From Cruorifilaria tuberocauda (lineage: Eukaryota > Nematoda > Chromadorea > Rhabditida > Onchocercidae): a stretch of DNA of 26,282 nucleotides. The notes beneath the pieces were generated by a model that was not told the origin of the DNA, made no database searches, and saw only the letters and a program-made list of their open reading frames with translations. Numbering within the stretch: the stretch's first letter is position 1; each line of letters starts with the position of its first letter. Below are positions 22,824-26,282 of this stretch, piece by piece. The DNA lies in assembly GCA_013365365.1 (NCBI GenBank), contig JABVXU010000679.1, positions 1-26,282 of the forward strand. Direction: 5' to 3'. The position numbers and the translations under genes are program-made.

Positions 22824-22865
22824 GTTGTTAGCGAATATTTTAGATTTGTTGCCAATTTGTTTCAT
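1280..22865 (-). CDS. ptp-3: LAR-type receptor protein tyrosine phosphatase (PTP-3/Lar family), 21-exon model
   Basis: Single-pass membrane phosphatase that in this family removes phosphate from tyrosines and acts in cell adhesion, axon guidance and synapse organisation. The model joins exons 22292-22865, 15169-15765, 12190-12446, 11529-11782, 10931-11186, 9848-9981, 9064-9181, 8685-8789, 8235-8419, 7957-8116, 7500-7730, 7023-7208, 6416-6595, 5874-6091, 5207-5336, 4857-5012, 3947-4125, 3204-3330, 2506-2631, 2082-2180 and 1280-1546. All introns are GT-AG and every junction keeps frame, giving about 1512 residues: unique N-terminus (1-391), three FNIII units, one transmembrane helix near 805-828, D1 (from about 958) and D2 (from about 1196). 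Exons from 12446 down are secure by family motifs; the first two rest on phase match and coding appearance. No signal peptide is seen in exon 1 and no Ig domains are in the window. The symbol is by family and not proven orthology. Confidence 0.85.
1573..1925. repeat. Degenerate intronic repeat based on ATTATATTTGCTGAACAAAT
   Basis: In the last intron a 35-base stretch starting CATAATGAAAATTATATTTG occurs at 1585 and again at 1637 (period 52), with weaker copies near 1740, 1800 and 1865. The copies carry a small inverted repeat, TTTCATAATGAAA. Intronic, no reading frame. Confidence 0.75.
2082..2180 (-). CDS. ptp-3: Exon 20: D2 acid loop, WPD instead of WPE
   Basis: Thirty-three codons: [20 protein letters not shown] then [13 protein letters not shown]. 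The family usually reads FTDWPEQGVPKSGEGFIDF here, so Asp replaces the Glu that helps keep human LAR D2 inactive, while GVP is altered to CPP. Donor CAA|GTATGT, phase 0. Confidence 0.96.
2506..2631 (-). CDS. ptp-3: Exon 19: D2 middle ([10 protein letters not shown])
   Basis: Forty-two codons, [19 protein letters not shown] to [12 protein letters not shown], colinear with EKCHQYWPxE and AEYNMPQYxLREFKVTD of LAR D2. Phase 0 both ends, donor GAG|GTATGA. The intron below (2181-2505) has nothing notable. Confidence 0.96.
2690..2830. repeat. ATT/ACT trinucleotide microsatellite
   Basis: Imperfect (ATT)n and (ACT)n runs within the 572-bp intron between exons 18 and 19. The rest of that intron is plain A+T-rich DNA. 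Confidence 0.8.
3204..3330 (-). CDS. ptp-3: Exon 18: D2 core ([12 protein letters not shown])
   Basis: Forty-two codons, [20 protein letters not shown] to [11 protein letters not shown]. It follows the LAR D2 pattern but VRTVESCR departs from the usual TKLREMGR, showing that this D2 is less constrained than D1. Acceptor TTTTTAG, donor AGG|GTTAGC. Confidence 0.95.
3572..3687. repeat. 29-bp tandem repeat, four copies, intronic
   Basis: Four units of exactly 29 bases (starts 3572, 3601, 3630, 3659), each with TTATCCGGAAATTAC and ending TTAATAAAG or a near match. Inside the intron between exons 17 and 18. Confidence 0.85.
3947..4125 (-). CDS. ptp-3: Exon 17: D2 recognition loop (KNRL)
   Basis: Encodes [17 protein letters not shown], then [19 protein letters not shown] and [14 protein letters not shown]2 has KNRL where D1 has KNRY; the missing Tyr is typical of LAR-family D2 and part of why D2 is normally inert. 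Acceptor TTTTGCAG; the terminal AG joins G of the next exon to give Arg. Confidence 0.96.
4730..4752. repeat. (CT)n microsatellite
   Basis: Uninterrupted CT dinucleotide tract of 23 bases in the 731-bp intron between exons 16 and 17; GA on the transcribed sense strand. Confidence 0.9.
4857..5012 (-). CDS. ptp-3: Exon 16: D1 end, linker and start of D2
   Basis: Fifty-two codons from [16 protein letters not shown] (the Q-loop and last D1 helix) through [15 protein letters not shown] to SAMELEFR, which matches the LAR D1-D2 linker TEVPARNL...MELEFK. Phase 0 both ends. The next intron, 4126-4856, contains a (CT)n tract at 4730-4752. Confidence 0.96.
5207..5336 (-). CDS. ptp-3: Exon 15: D1 signature motif
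   Basis: Completes [16 protein letters not shown], the C-x5-R phosphatase signature with the catalytic Cys, the phosphate-binding loop and the Arg. Two mild changes from the usual HCSAGVGRTGCF are Val to Ile and Cys to Ala. It continues [15 protein letters not shown] to YMVQ and joins in phase 0 to TDDQY, giving the Q-loop Gln. Confidence 0.97.
5571..5702. repeat. Degenerate ~40-bp repeat with TTATCAGAGA
   Basis: Three or four imperfect copies of a unit containing TTATCAGAGA and CTTCTATTTATTAT in the intron between exons 14 and 15. Confidence 0.7.
5874..6091 (-). CDS. ptp-3: Exon 14: D1 WPD loop up to the catalytic His-Cys
   Basis: Runs [16 protein letters not shown] to DAGPIISHC and AG. 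The acid-loop [16 protein letters not shown] carries the general-acid Asp, and the exon ends inside the signature motif HC-S, with Ser split AG|T. The strand opposite shows an open frame, but that is only a shadow of this exon. Confidence 0.97.
6416..6595 (-). CDS. ptp-3: Exon 13: D1 core ([20 protein letters not shown])
   Basis: Sixty codons, [20 protein letters not shown] onward, with [17 protein letters not shown] and QYWPTRG, all standard PTP motifs. The acceptor TTTTTAAG is weaker than others in the gene but the join [15 protein letters not shown] is exactly where the family has [15 protein letters not shown]. Donor CAG|GTGAGA. The introns on either side (6092-6415 and 6596-7022) show only A+T-rich sequence, with scattered TGATCA in the second. 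Confidence 0.97.
7023..7208 (-). CDS. ptp-3: Exon 12: start of catalytic domain D1 (KNRY loop)
   Basis: Encodes [17 protein letters not shown] through [17 protein letters not shown] to [15 protein letters not shown]. The phosphotyrosine-recognition loop KNRY is intact, with the tyrosine that sets substrate depth, and the D-Y-I-N-A-N-Y core is perfect. This indicates a working D1. Phase 0 at both ends. Confidence 0.97.
7500..7730 (-). CDS. ptp-3: Exon 11: Gly/Met-rich insert and LAR wedge
   Basis: Seventy-seven codons, phase 0 at both ends, and the first codon after the acceptor is ATG ([15 protein letters not shown]). The Gly/Ser/Met-rich first part is not a standard LAR feature. The end, [16 protein letters not shown] then FSQ, is the highly diagnostic helix-turn-helix wedge ([16 protein letters not shown] in LAR) that leads into EYESI of D1. 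This is one of the clearest markers of the type IIa family. Confidence 0.92.
7803..7827. repeat. (CT)n microsatellite
   Basis: CT tract of about 25 bases in the short intron between exons 10 and 11. Confidence 0.9.
7957..8116 (-). CDS. ptp-3: Exon 10: cytoplasmic juxtamembrane region
   Basis: Fifty-three codons beginning [12 protein letters not shown], a stop-transfer cluster, then a Ser/Thr-containing stretch including [14 protein letters not shown], which loosely matches the SLL...DPVEMRRLNY region of LAR. Acceptor TTTTCTCAG, donor CAG|GTATTT in phase 0. A CT dinucleotide tract lies in the next intron at 7803-7827. Confidence 0.9.
8235..8419 (-). CDS. ptp-3: Exon 9: stalk and transmembrane helix
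   Basis: Starts [20 protein letters not shown], a short extracellular stalk, then a hydrophobic run from [14 protein letters not shown] to GMLVIW of about 23 residues, which is the single membrane-spanning segment. The codon TG|G for the second Trp is split over the splice site and leads into the basic stop-transfer residues [10 protein letters not shown] of the next exon, fixing the orientation with the phosphatase domains inside. Confidence 0.93.
8685..8789 (-). CDS. ptp-3: Exon 8: end of the membrane-proximal FNIII unit
   Basis: Thirty-five codons in phase 0 at both ends: [20 protein letters not shown] through NPNHP. It matches the LAR pattern Y-x-G-Y/F-x-N-x-x-L-x-x-x-x-x-Y that ends the last FNIII domain. 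Donor CCG|GTTAAT and acceptor TTTATAG are acceptable. Confidence 0.88.
9064..9181 (-). CDS. ptp-3: Exon 7: membrane-proximal FNIII, AYIAAG segment
   Basis: Thirty-nine codons, [17 protein letters not shown] through FTLGDGQ. AYIAA and FTLGD match the conserved PYIAA...FxLGD segment of the last LAR FNIII repeat. The acceptor is TTGTAG|GCGCTATT, and this sequence is multiplied in the adjoining intron as a tandem repeat (9205-9345). The donor is CAG|GTAAGT in phase 0. Confidence 0.9.
9174..9345. repeat. 30-33-bp tandem repeat that includes the exon 7 splice acceptor
   Basis: AATAGCGCC occurs at 9174 (covering the exon 7 acceptor) and at 9205, 9238, 9268, 9301 and 9334. On the sense strand two intronic copies read TATATAG|GCGCTATT, the same bases as the true junction TTGTAG|GCGCTATT, and others read ATGGGCGCTATT. 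The array therefore multiplies a real 3' splice site inside its own intron. The remainder of the 666-bp intron is unremarkable. Confidence 0.88.
9848..9981 (-). CDS. ptp-3: Exon 6: basic pre-membrane segment
   Basis: Acceptor TTTCCAG, donor AG|GTTTAT (phase 2). Encodes [14 protein letters not shown] followed by a strongly basic stretch ending [13 protein letters not shown], with the join adding RR. In vertebrate LAR and PTPsigma the matching position, just before the P-Y-I/L-A-A motif, holds a multibasic site cut by a furin-like protease, leaving two non-covalently bound subunits. Here the basic cluster is kept but a perfect R-x-K/R-R is not obvious, so processing is an inference. Confidence 0.85.
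10931..11186 (-). CDS. ptp-3: Exon 5: end of FNIII unit 2 and start of the membrane-proximal FNIII unit
   Basis: The first half ([19 protein letters not shown] through [11 protein letters not shown]) finishes the second FNIII unit. The second half opens the last one with the family-typical stretch [16 protein letters not shown], close to the corresponding part of LAR and PTPsigma. An NFT sequon lies near the end. Donor CAG|GTAATC is in phase 0. The following intron (9982-10930) is 949 bp, A+T-rich, and shows nothing else I can name. Confidence 0.9.
11529..11782 (-). CDS. ptp-3: Exon 4: N-terminal part of the second FNIII unit
   Basis: Begins [13 protein letters not shown] and carries the FNIII core tryptophan strand [21 protein letters not shown], with an NQT sequon. 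The exon ends CT|GTAAGT and the leftover CT plus A of the next exon gives Leu in the join REYL-WTTLRPY. That completes the FNIII L-x-P-x-x-x-Y motif across the junction, which is good support for this splice. Confidence 0.88.
11783..12189 (-). other. Intron between exons 3 and 4
   Basis: 407 bases of poly-A/T-rich sequence with no further feature. The intron between exons 4 and 5 (11187-11528) is equally plain. Confidence 0.7.
12190..12446 (-). CDS. ptp-3: Exon 3: complete fibronectin type III unit
   Basis: Encodes one whole FNIII domain of about 85 residues. It starts with [11 protein letters not shown], has the B-strand tryptophan in VVQWDLESN, the middle strands around FVIRYIHEP and WKTITV, and the closing L-x-P/K-Y-x-F pattern in [17 protein letters not shown]. 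An NTS glycosylation sequon is present. The acceptor is ACTTTAG and the donor AAT|GTTAGT is in phase 0. This is the first recognisable family domain in the model, so five or so earlier FNIII repeats and the Ig domains of long LAR forms are absent here. Confidence 0.85.
13066..13133. promoter_or_regulatory. Three tandem TACGTCA (CRE/ATF-like) sites
   Basis: Three units of 22-23 bases starting GTATA, each with TACGTCA (13075-13081, 13097-13103, 13120-13126). The reverse complement TGACGTA is a variant of the bZIP CREB/ATF site. A CA-rich stretch lies just to the left (13025-13048). Function is inferred from motif and even spacing only. Confidence 0.35.
14453..14485. repeat. (GA)n microsatellite
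   Basis: GA tract with two small interruptions inside the large intron upstream of the first FNIII exon. Confidence 0.85.
15169..15765 (-). CDS. Exon 2 of the model: Asn/Asp-rich and Thr-rich ectodomain linker
   Basis: Acceptor TATATTTTAG lies just upstream and donor GGTAAGC at the end. The exon carries 198 full codons with phase 1 at both ends, so it can be included or skipped without changing frame. It opens with [16 protein letters not shown], then an Asn/Asp run, an SDDDD acidic patch, and a Thr/Ala tract from a CAA/GCA trinucleotide repeat just before NCYTDN. N-glycosylation sequons NST, NFT and NCT suit an extracellular stretch. The final G joins CT of the FNIII exon to give Ala, leading into TIYPPTNV. 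No known fold is recognised. The open frame over about 600 bases in such A+T-rich DNA, plus matching splice sites, argues that it is coding. That it belongs to the phosphatase rests on phase only. Confidence 0.6.
16125..16245. repeat. 33-bp tandem repeat
   Basis: CCTTATCACTTATGATTTAT begins units at 16167 and 16200 (period 33) with degenerate copies before and after. Intronic. Confidence 0.75.
16378..16539 (-). CDS. Isolated 53-codon basic reading frame; possible small gene or alternative terminal exon
   Basis: ATG at 16539, TAA at 16380-16378. Begins [20 protein letters not shown], continues with a Lys/Arg/Gln-rich middle and ends [12 protein letters not shown]. The stretch is visibly richer in G+C than the introns around it, as coding DNA in this window is. 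A possible acceptor, AAAATAG|TTATC, just before the ATG would accept exon 1 in phase 1 (A+TT, Ile) and read straight into this frame, giving an alternative C-terminus ending here. No family is recognised. It could also be a chance frame or a conserved non-coding element. Confidence 0.35.
   Translation of the reverse strand: MYRYQWMLIGNKKRKRRQTRLRSNAAGRLKQQRIHKLRVQHLLKESSSSSAGT
16953..17363. repeat. 29/28-bp minisatellite rich in TGATAA
   Basis: Tandem units of 29 bases (starting ATTGTGATAACATTATGATA) mixed with 28-base variants (starting ATTGTGATAACTTGTAATAA), about a dozen in all and degenerating to the right. Most units hold one or two TGATAA (GATA-type) motifs. The minus-strand frame across it is repeat artefact. 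Confidence 0.88.
17933..18102. repeat. (CT)n and (GA)n tracts forming a potential long hairpin
   Basis: A CT tract at 17933-17959 is followed 112 bases later by a GA tract at 18072-18102. They are complementary in inverted orientation and could pair over about 27 base pairs in the transcript. The spacer is richer in G+C than its surroundings. Confidence 0.8.
18249..18268. repeat. (GA)n microsatellite
   Basis: Short GA tract of about 20 bases. Confidence 0.85.
18445..18820. repeat. 87-bp tandem repeat, about four copies
   Basis: CACAGTAC recurs at 18503, 18590, 18677 and 18764, exactly 87 bases apart, with high similarity over the unit. Because 87 is a multiple of three, a minus-strand frame stays open across it; its Ile/Met/Leu-rich product is not a credible protein. 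Confidence 0.9.
20804..20913. repeat. 30-bp repeat, three copies
   Basis: AAAATGGATTTATAAAGTAT begins near-identical 30-base units at 20804, 20834 and 20884. Confidence 0.88.
21482..21504. repeat. (CT)n microsatellite
   Basis: CT tract of about 23 bases in the large intron. Confidence 0.85.
22292..22865 (-). CDS. Exon 1 of the model: two cysteine-bounded 45-residue modules with Asn/Asp-rich linkers
   Basis: Encodes 191 residues plus one base. I start at the ATG at 22865 because an in-frame stop lies about 45 bases upstream with no AG acceptor between. After an Asn/Asp run (residues 13-30) comes module 1 (C48 to C92), a second Asn/Asp run, then module 2 (C142 to C186). The modules align without gaps over 45 positions and share C1, L5, K8, L12, A13, W20, I24, N26, A33, W34, F37 and C45. 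The exon ends at a strong GTAAGT donor in phase 1, and its leftover A plus TC of the next exon makes Ile. I recognise no named domain; two short helices closed by a disulfide would fit. It lacks a signal peptide, so a leader exon may splice inside the Asn run (only AG: the AATAG near 22773). It could instead belong to a separate neighbouring gene. Confidence 0.55.
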
Positions 22866-23840
22866 CGAATTGTTGGAAAAAAAAAAAACCAATAAATAGG
22901 TAGGTAATTAATAATTCGTATAATTCGCTCGTACACTCTTTCCTTAATTTTACAATTATTATAGCAATAAAATTTAATCGAAAGAAAAAAAAAAGCAAAT
23001 CCTAAAAGATCATTAATAGAAGTAATAGTATAATTAAAAATTAGAAGTTTTAATACTTTGTAATGCTTTCAACTTATAATATTACTATTAATATCAATAT
23101 CATTTTTAATCAAAAATAATGCAAAGAGAAAGTTTGAAAAGTATGAAAGCATTACAAAGATTAAAAAAAAAATGATTATAATTCGTTTTTGCTTCTTCCA
23201 TTTATGAAATAATAATAGAAAAAAAAAATTGAAAATGAACAAAAATACGCAATAAATTAATACTTTTCAATCTAATAATGATAATTGCAGTGATAGCAAT
23301 GATAAATAATGAGTAACAATGATAAAGAAAAATAATAATCTTAAATAATAGCTATAAAGATAACGATTAATAAATGAAGATAGCGATAATTGTCAAGTAA
23401 ATAATGAGTATTAAGTAGTATTTTAAAAAAAAAATTCATGAAAATTACTAAGCAATTCTTTATTAGTTTATCATGTTATTAAATACTTATAATTGTTAAT
23501 TTGTAATTGAATATCTGATAAGTAATCTAACTAATTTCATGATTAACTAAATGATAAATTTCCCTTTAACAAATTCAAACAACATCGATAGTTACTTGGC
23601 CTATTTATTTATTATAAATATGCAAATTATGCTACTAATAACATTAAACTATCTCAAAGCAGATTAATTTAATGAATATATTAATTACAAAATACTGCAA
23701 ACATCGAAGTATTCATGATATAAGCTTAAGCTTATCATATGATTAAGGTATTTTATATAACTGATAGGTGTGATAAGAAAATTGTTTATCACAATCTCCA
23801 GTTAAGAATTTCACTAACTGTTATACATACCCTTTATTTG
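22866..23840. other. A+T-rich region upstream of exon 1
   Basis: About 1 kb with no supported gene. It includes a perfect 16-base palindrome ATAAGCTTAAGCTTAT near 23720-23737. If exon 1 is a true first exon this is its promoter side. Confidence 0.5.
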
Positions 23841-24180
23841 CTTTATACGAAATCCCGAGAATGATCAGTATCAAATGATTCTCCTAATCCCCATCGATTG
23901 CCATTCTTCAAAGGATCAGACGATCCTGCTTAATCATAGGATTATCTGTGATAAGTGTTTATGACAATTTTCTTTATACTATAAGTTATGAAGATTGTGT
24001 CTACGTGGATTCCTCTCATGTATGATTCCACTCATCACGTTTACACGTACGTCTACATCATTACCATCCATTTCTTTTGTATGTCGGAACGATTATTATG
24101 CATGTACCATTCAACAAAGGGTATCTATATTTATTAGATGAGATCAATTTTGGATCCATTACTTCTACGATCATCGGCTT
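23840..24180. promoter_or_regulatory. Compositionally distinct island, candidate regulatory region
   Basis: Less A+T-rich than its neighbours. Contains an inverted repeat AGGATC-AGAC-GATCCT (23912-23927) and ACGTTTACACGTACGT near 24037. It lies about 1 kb upstream of exon 1 on the gene's own strand, so a promoter or enhancer role is possible. Part overlaps the 74-codon frame below. Confidence 0.25.
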
Positions 24181-24285
24181 AACTCTCTCTCTCTCTCTCT
24201 CTCTCTTCATCTCTTTCCCTCTATTGTTATCACGTGAATAATCCAAATTTATATTCAAATAACCATCTTGTAAAATTAAATCCAT
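24061..24285 (-). CDS. 74-codon reading frame of doubtful status
   Basis: MDLILQDGYLNINLDYS, then an Arg/Glu run made by the (CT)n tract at 24183-24207, then VEVMDPKLISSNKYRYPLL to PTYKRNGW. The last third lies in the less A+T-rich island. A GTAATG donor overlaps its end. No family recognised; the microsatellite in the middle argues against a conserved protein. Confidence 0.15.
   Translation of the reverse strand: MDLILQDGYLNINLDYSRDNNRGKEMKRERERERVKPMIVEVMDPKLISSNKYRYPLLNGTCIIIVPTYKRNGW
24183..24207. repeat. (CT)n microsatellite
   Basis: CT tract of about 25 bases; an E-box-like CACGTG lies about 25 bases to its right. Confidence 0.9.
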
Positions 24286-24309
24286 TAAAGCTATCTATTA
24301 TAAACAAAG

Positions 24310-24444
24310 CTTTCAGTATGCAATCAACAATGCTACGAGCAAAAGCTTTCCTAAAACAACAAACGAAACAATGTAAACAATGTAAACATATTATAAGTAA
24401 ATATTACAATTAAGATGGTTTTACTCACCTGTAATTCTATCCAT
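24310..24444 (-). CDS. Possible leader exons with a 78-nt intron
   Basis: ATG at 24444 is followed five codons later by a consensus donor, ACAG|GTGAGT (intron 24428-24351), whose acceptor TTTGTTGTTTTAG is excellent. Splicing gives MDRITGKLLLVALLIAY and then TGA. The product looks like a signal peptide core, which a receptor short form would need. To continue into the gene it would have to splice again before the TGA, and only weak donors (CTC|GTAGCA, GCATT|GTTGAT) are present. It could also be a 5' UTR with an upstream frame, or chance. Confidence 0.25.
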
Positions 24445-24507
24445 CCTATATTTAGAAAATATATCTTCAATAATCGAATATCAAAAATATAATACTGTTG
24501 ATAATTT

Positions 24508-24785
24508 AATAATAATAATTAATAACAATAATAATAATAATGATAATAATTAATAGCAATAATAATAATAATAATAATAATAACAATAATTAATAATAAC
24601 GATAATAATCAATAATAATAATAATAATCAATAATAATGATAATAATCAATAATAATAATAATAATAAATAATAATGGTAATAATTAATAACAATAATAA
24701 CAATAATGATAATAATCAATAATAATAATAATAAATAATAATAATGATAATTAATAAGAATAGTTAATAATAATTAATAATAACA
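24508..24785. repeat. AAT-type trinucleotide microsatellite
   Basis: About 280 bases of imperfect (AAT)n with GAT and CAA variants. Non-coding. Confidence 0.9.
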
Positions 24786-26282
24786 GTGATAAGTGATAGC
24801 ATTTAATCATTATTATGTAAAATATGATTAGGAGTAAATACTATATTAGAAAAAAACGAAGCAGAGAAAAGAAATATTAGATGGGAAAAGGAGAAAGAGA
24901 AGGTTTAATTAATTAAAAAGATAAAAATTTTAATTTCGAGAAAGGAATTTTTTTCATCTATCAAATATGATAAGAATTTTTGATAATATAATTCATCTTT
25001 TATCATCATTTTCTCTTCTCTCTCCAATAATCCTTTCAATATTTTCCTCTTCTTTCATATCAAAATTTGATAATCAATCTCTAAAATATTTATCACTTCA
25101 GAGCTGTAATAGTTATAAAAAGCTTTTAGCCTAATAAATTTATTAAATTGGAAAAATCGAAATAGAAAGTTAGGAAAAAAAAGAAGTGAACATGAATTAT
25201 ACATATTGATATATATATAAATATTGATTGATTATAGCTATCATATTGATCACACTTAAATAGATGAAATCAACAGAATCTGAAGAAAAAAATAACTATA
25301 AAAAAATTAATTTCGAATGGAAAAAGAAGAATCTATGATGAATTCTTTCAATTGAAATATAAAATTACTAAGAATTACTGAAATATTTTACGAAGGAAAT
25401 GAAAATTTAAAAAATAAAAAAATAAAAACATAAATTATTTCCGGAAAATTATTGATTTTTTTCTTTTTTTTTTTGAAAGCGGAAAAAGTTAAAAAAACTC
25501 ATTTCCTATACAGTTTTTATGCGAGTGAAGTAAGATGATAACAGAATATTTCTCCTCAAAAAATTTAAACTTTAACTCTTTTTAAAAAAGAAAAATTTTT
25601 CTTTATGCTAAAAACAATAATTTAATATTATTTATCCAATTTATCCATTTTCGTGATTTTATTTTCAAAACTTTTCTTAAACTTTTTTCAATTTTATCAT
25701 CAAAAATTGACAAAAAAAAAATTAATCACTATTATTCCACCTGTTATTATTATTATTATCTTTATTATTACTAATTAAAAAAGTTGTACTATTGTTATTA
25801 CTAATTATAATCATAATTATTTTTAGTCATTATCACTATCTTTATCTATTTTCCTATTTCTTTATCTATTTATTCACTTTATCTTTATCAATTTATTTAT
25901 CTCTTCATCGATTTATCTAATTATCTTTATTATTACTATTATTACTATCATTACTATCGTTATCACTGTTATTTCCCTTTATCGTCATTATCACTAATAT
26001 TAACAGTTACTATCACTAATGATCATTAATATTATTTAATCATATCTTATCACTTTATCATTTTAACATTTAAGTAGGATTAATTTAAAAAGAATCATAC
26101 GAAAGATTTTAAGGGAAATGAAAAGAGGTAAAAGAGTATAGTTGCTTTAGTTGCTCATTAATGCTTTATTGTTTTAAGCTATATTAATTTAAATTTCTGC
26201 TTCTGGTAGTTTTGTTTTTGATTCTTTTTCTCAATCCATGTGACATTTAAAAATTTTAAACTTCAAGTAAACCCAAAATAAT
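24786..26282. other. Right flank without recognisable genes
   Basis: 1.5 kb of A+T-rich DNA with TTATTA/TTTATC simple repeats at 25.74-26.05 kb. No Ig or FNIII coding exon is seen on the minus strand, so any long isoform would start beyond the window. Confidence 0.55.

Noticed and set aside
22866..22892. TTG-initiated extension VFFFSNNS upstream of exon 1
   Set aside because: No ATG and no AG acceptor between the upstream stop and this segment; it comes from a poly-T run, although its hydrophobicity resembles a leader.

Overview
The window is eukaryotic, very A+T-rich (my estimate is at least three quarters A+T) and almost entirely occupied by one multi-exon animal gene on the minus strand. 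I read the gene as an invertebrate LAR-type (type IIa) receptor protein tyrosine phosphatase, the family of vertebrate LAR/PTPsigma/PTPdelta, fly Lar and nematode PTP-3. Small exons, GT-AG introns with T-rich acceptors (mostly TTTTAG/TTTCAG), simple-repeat load and strong A+T bias suggest a nematode, but this is an inference; another invertebrate cannot be excluded.

Layout in transcript order (high to low coordinates). 24.06-24.45 kb holds a possible leader region: an ATG followed by a strong donor, a 78-nt intron and a hydrophobic reading frame. 22.29-22.87 kb is an exon with two copies of a 45-residue cysteine-bounded module separated by Asn/Asp-rich linkers. 15.17-15.77 kb is an Asn- and Thr-rich exon. 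Both join in phase to the exons below. 8.69-12.45 kb encodes three fibronectin type III (FNIII) units, the last carrying the family's basic pre-membrane segment. 8.24-8.42 kb encodes the transmembrane helix, 7.50-8.12 kb the juxtamembrane region and wedge, 5.21-7.21 kb the catalytic phosphatase domain D1 (all key motifs intact), and 1.28-5.01 kb the second phosphatase domain D2 and the stop codon. In the 21-exon model every junction keeps frame, giving about 1512 residues. The usual N-terminal Ig domains and early FNIII repeats are not in the window. They may lie beyond the right edge as a longer isoform, with this being a short form that has its own N-terminus.

The large introns (12.4-15.2 kb and 15.8-22.3 kb) and the two flanks hold tandem repeats (29-, 30-33- and 87-bp periods), (CT)n/(GA)n tracts, a triplet of TACGTCA sites, and one isolated basic 53-codon reading frame at 16.38-16.54 kb that could be an alternative terminal exon. 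No RNA gene, transposon, CRISPR array or plus-strand gene is supported.

The most interesting points are the duplicated cysteine-bounded module at the N-terminus of a receptor phosphatase, a D2 domain with a WPD rather than WPE loop, an intronic tandem repeat that multiplies a genuine 3' splice site, and the basic mini-exon.
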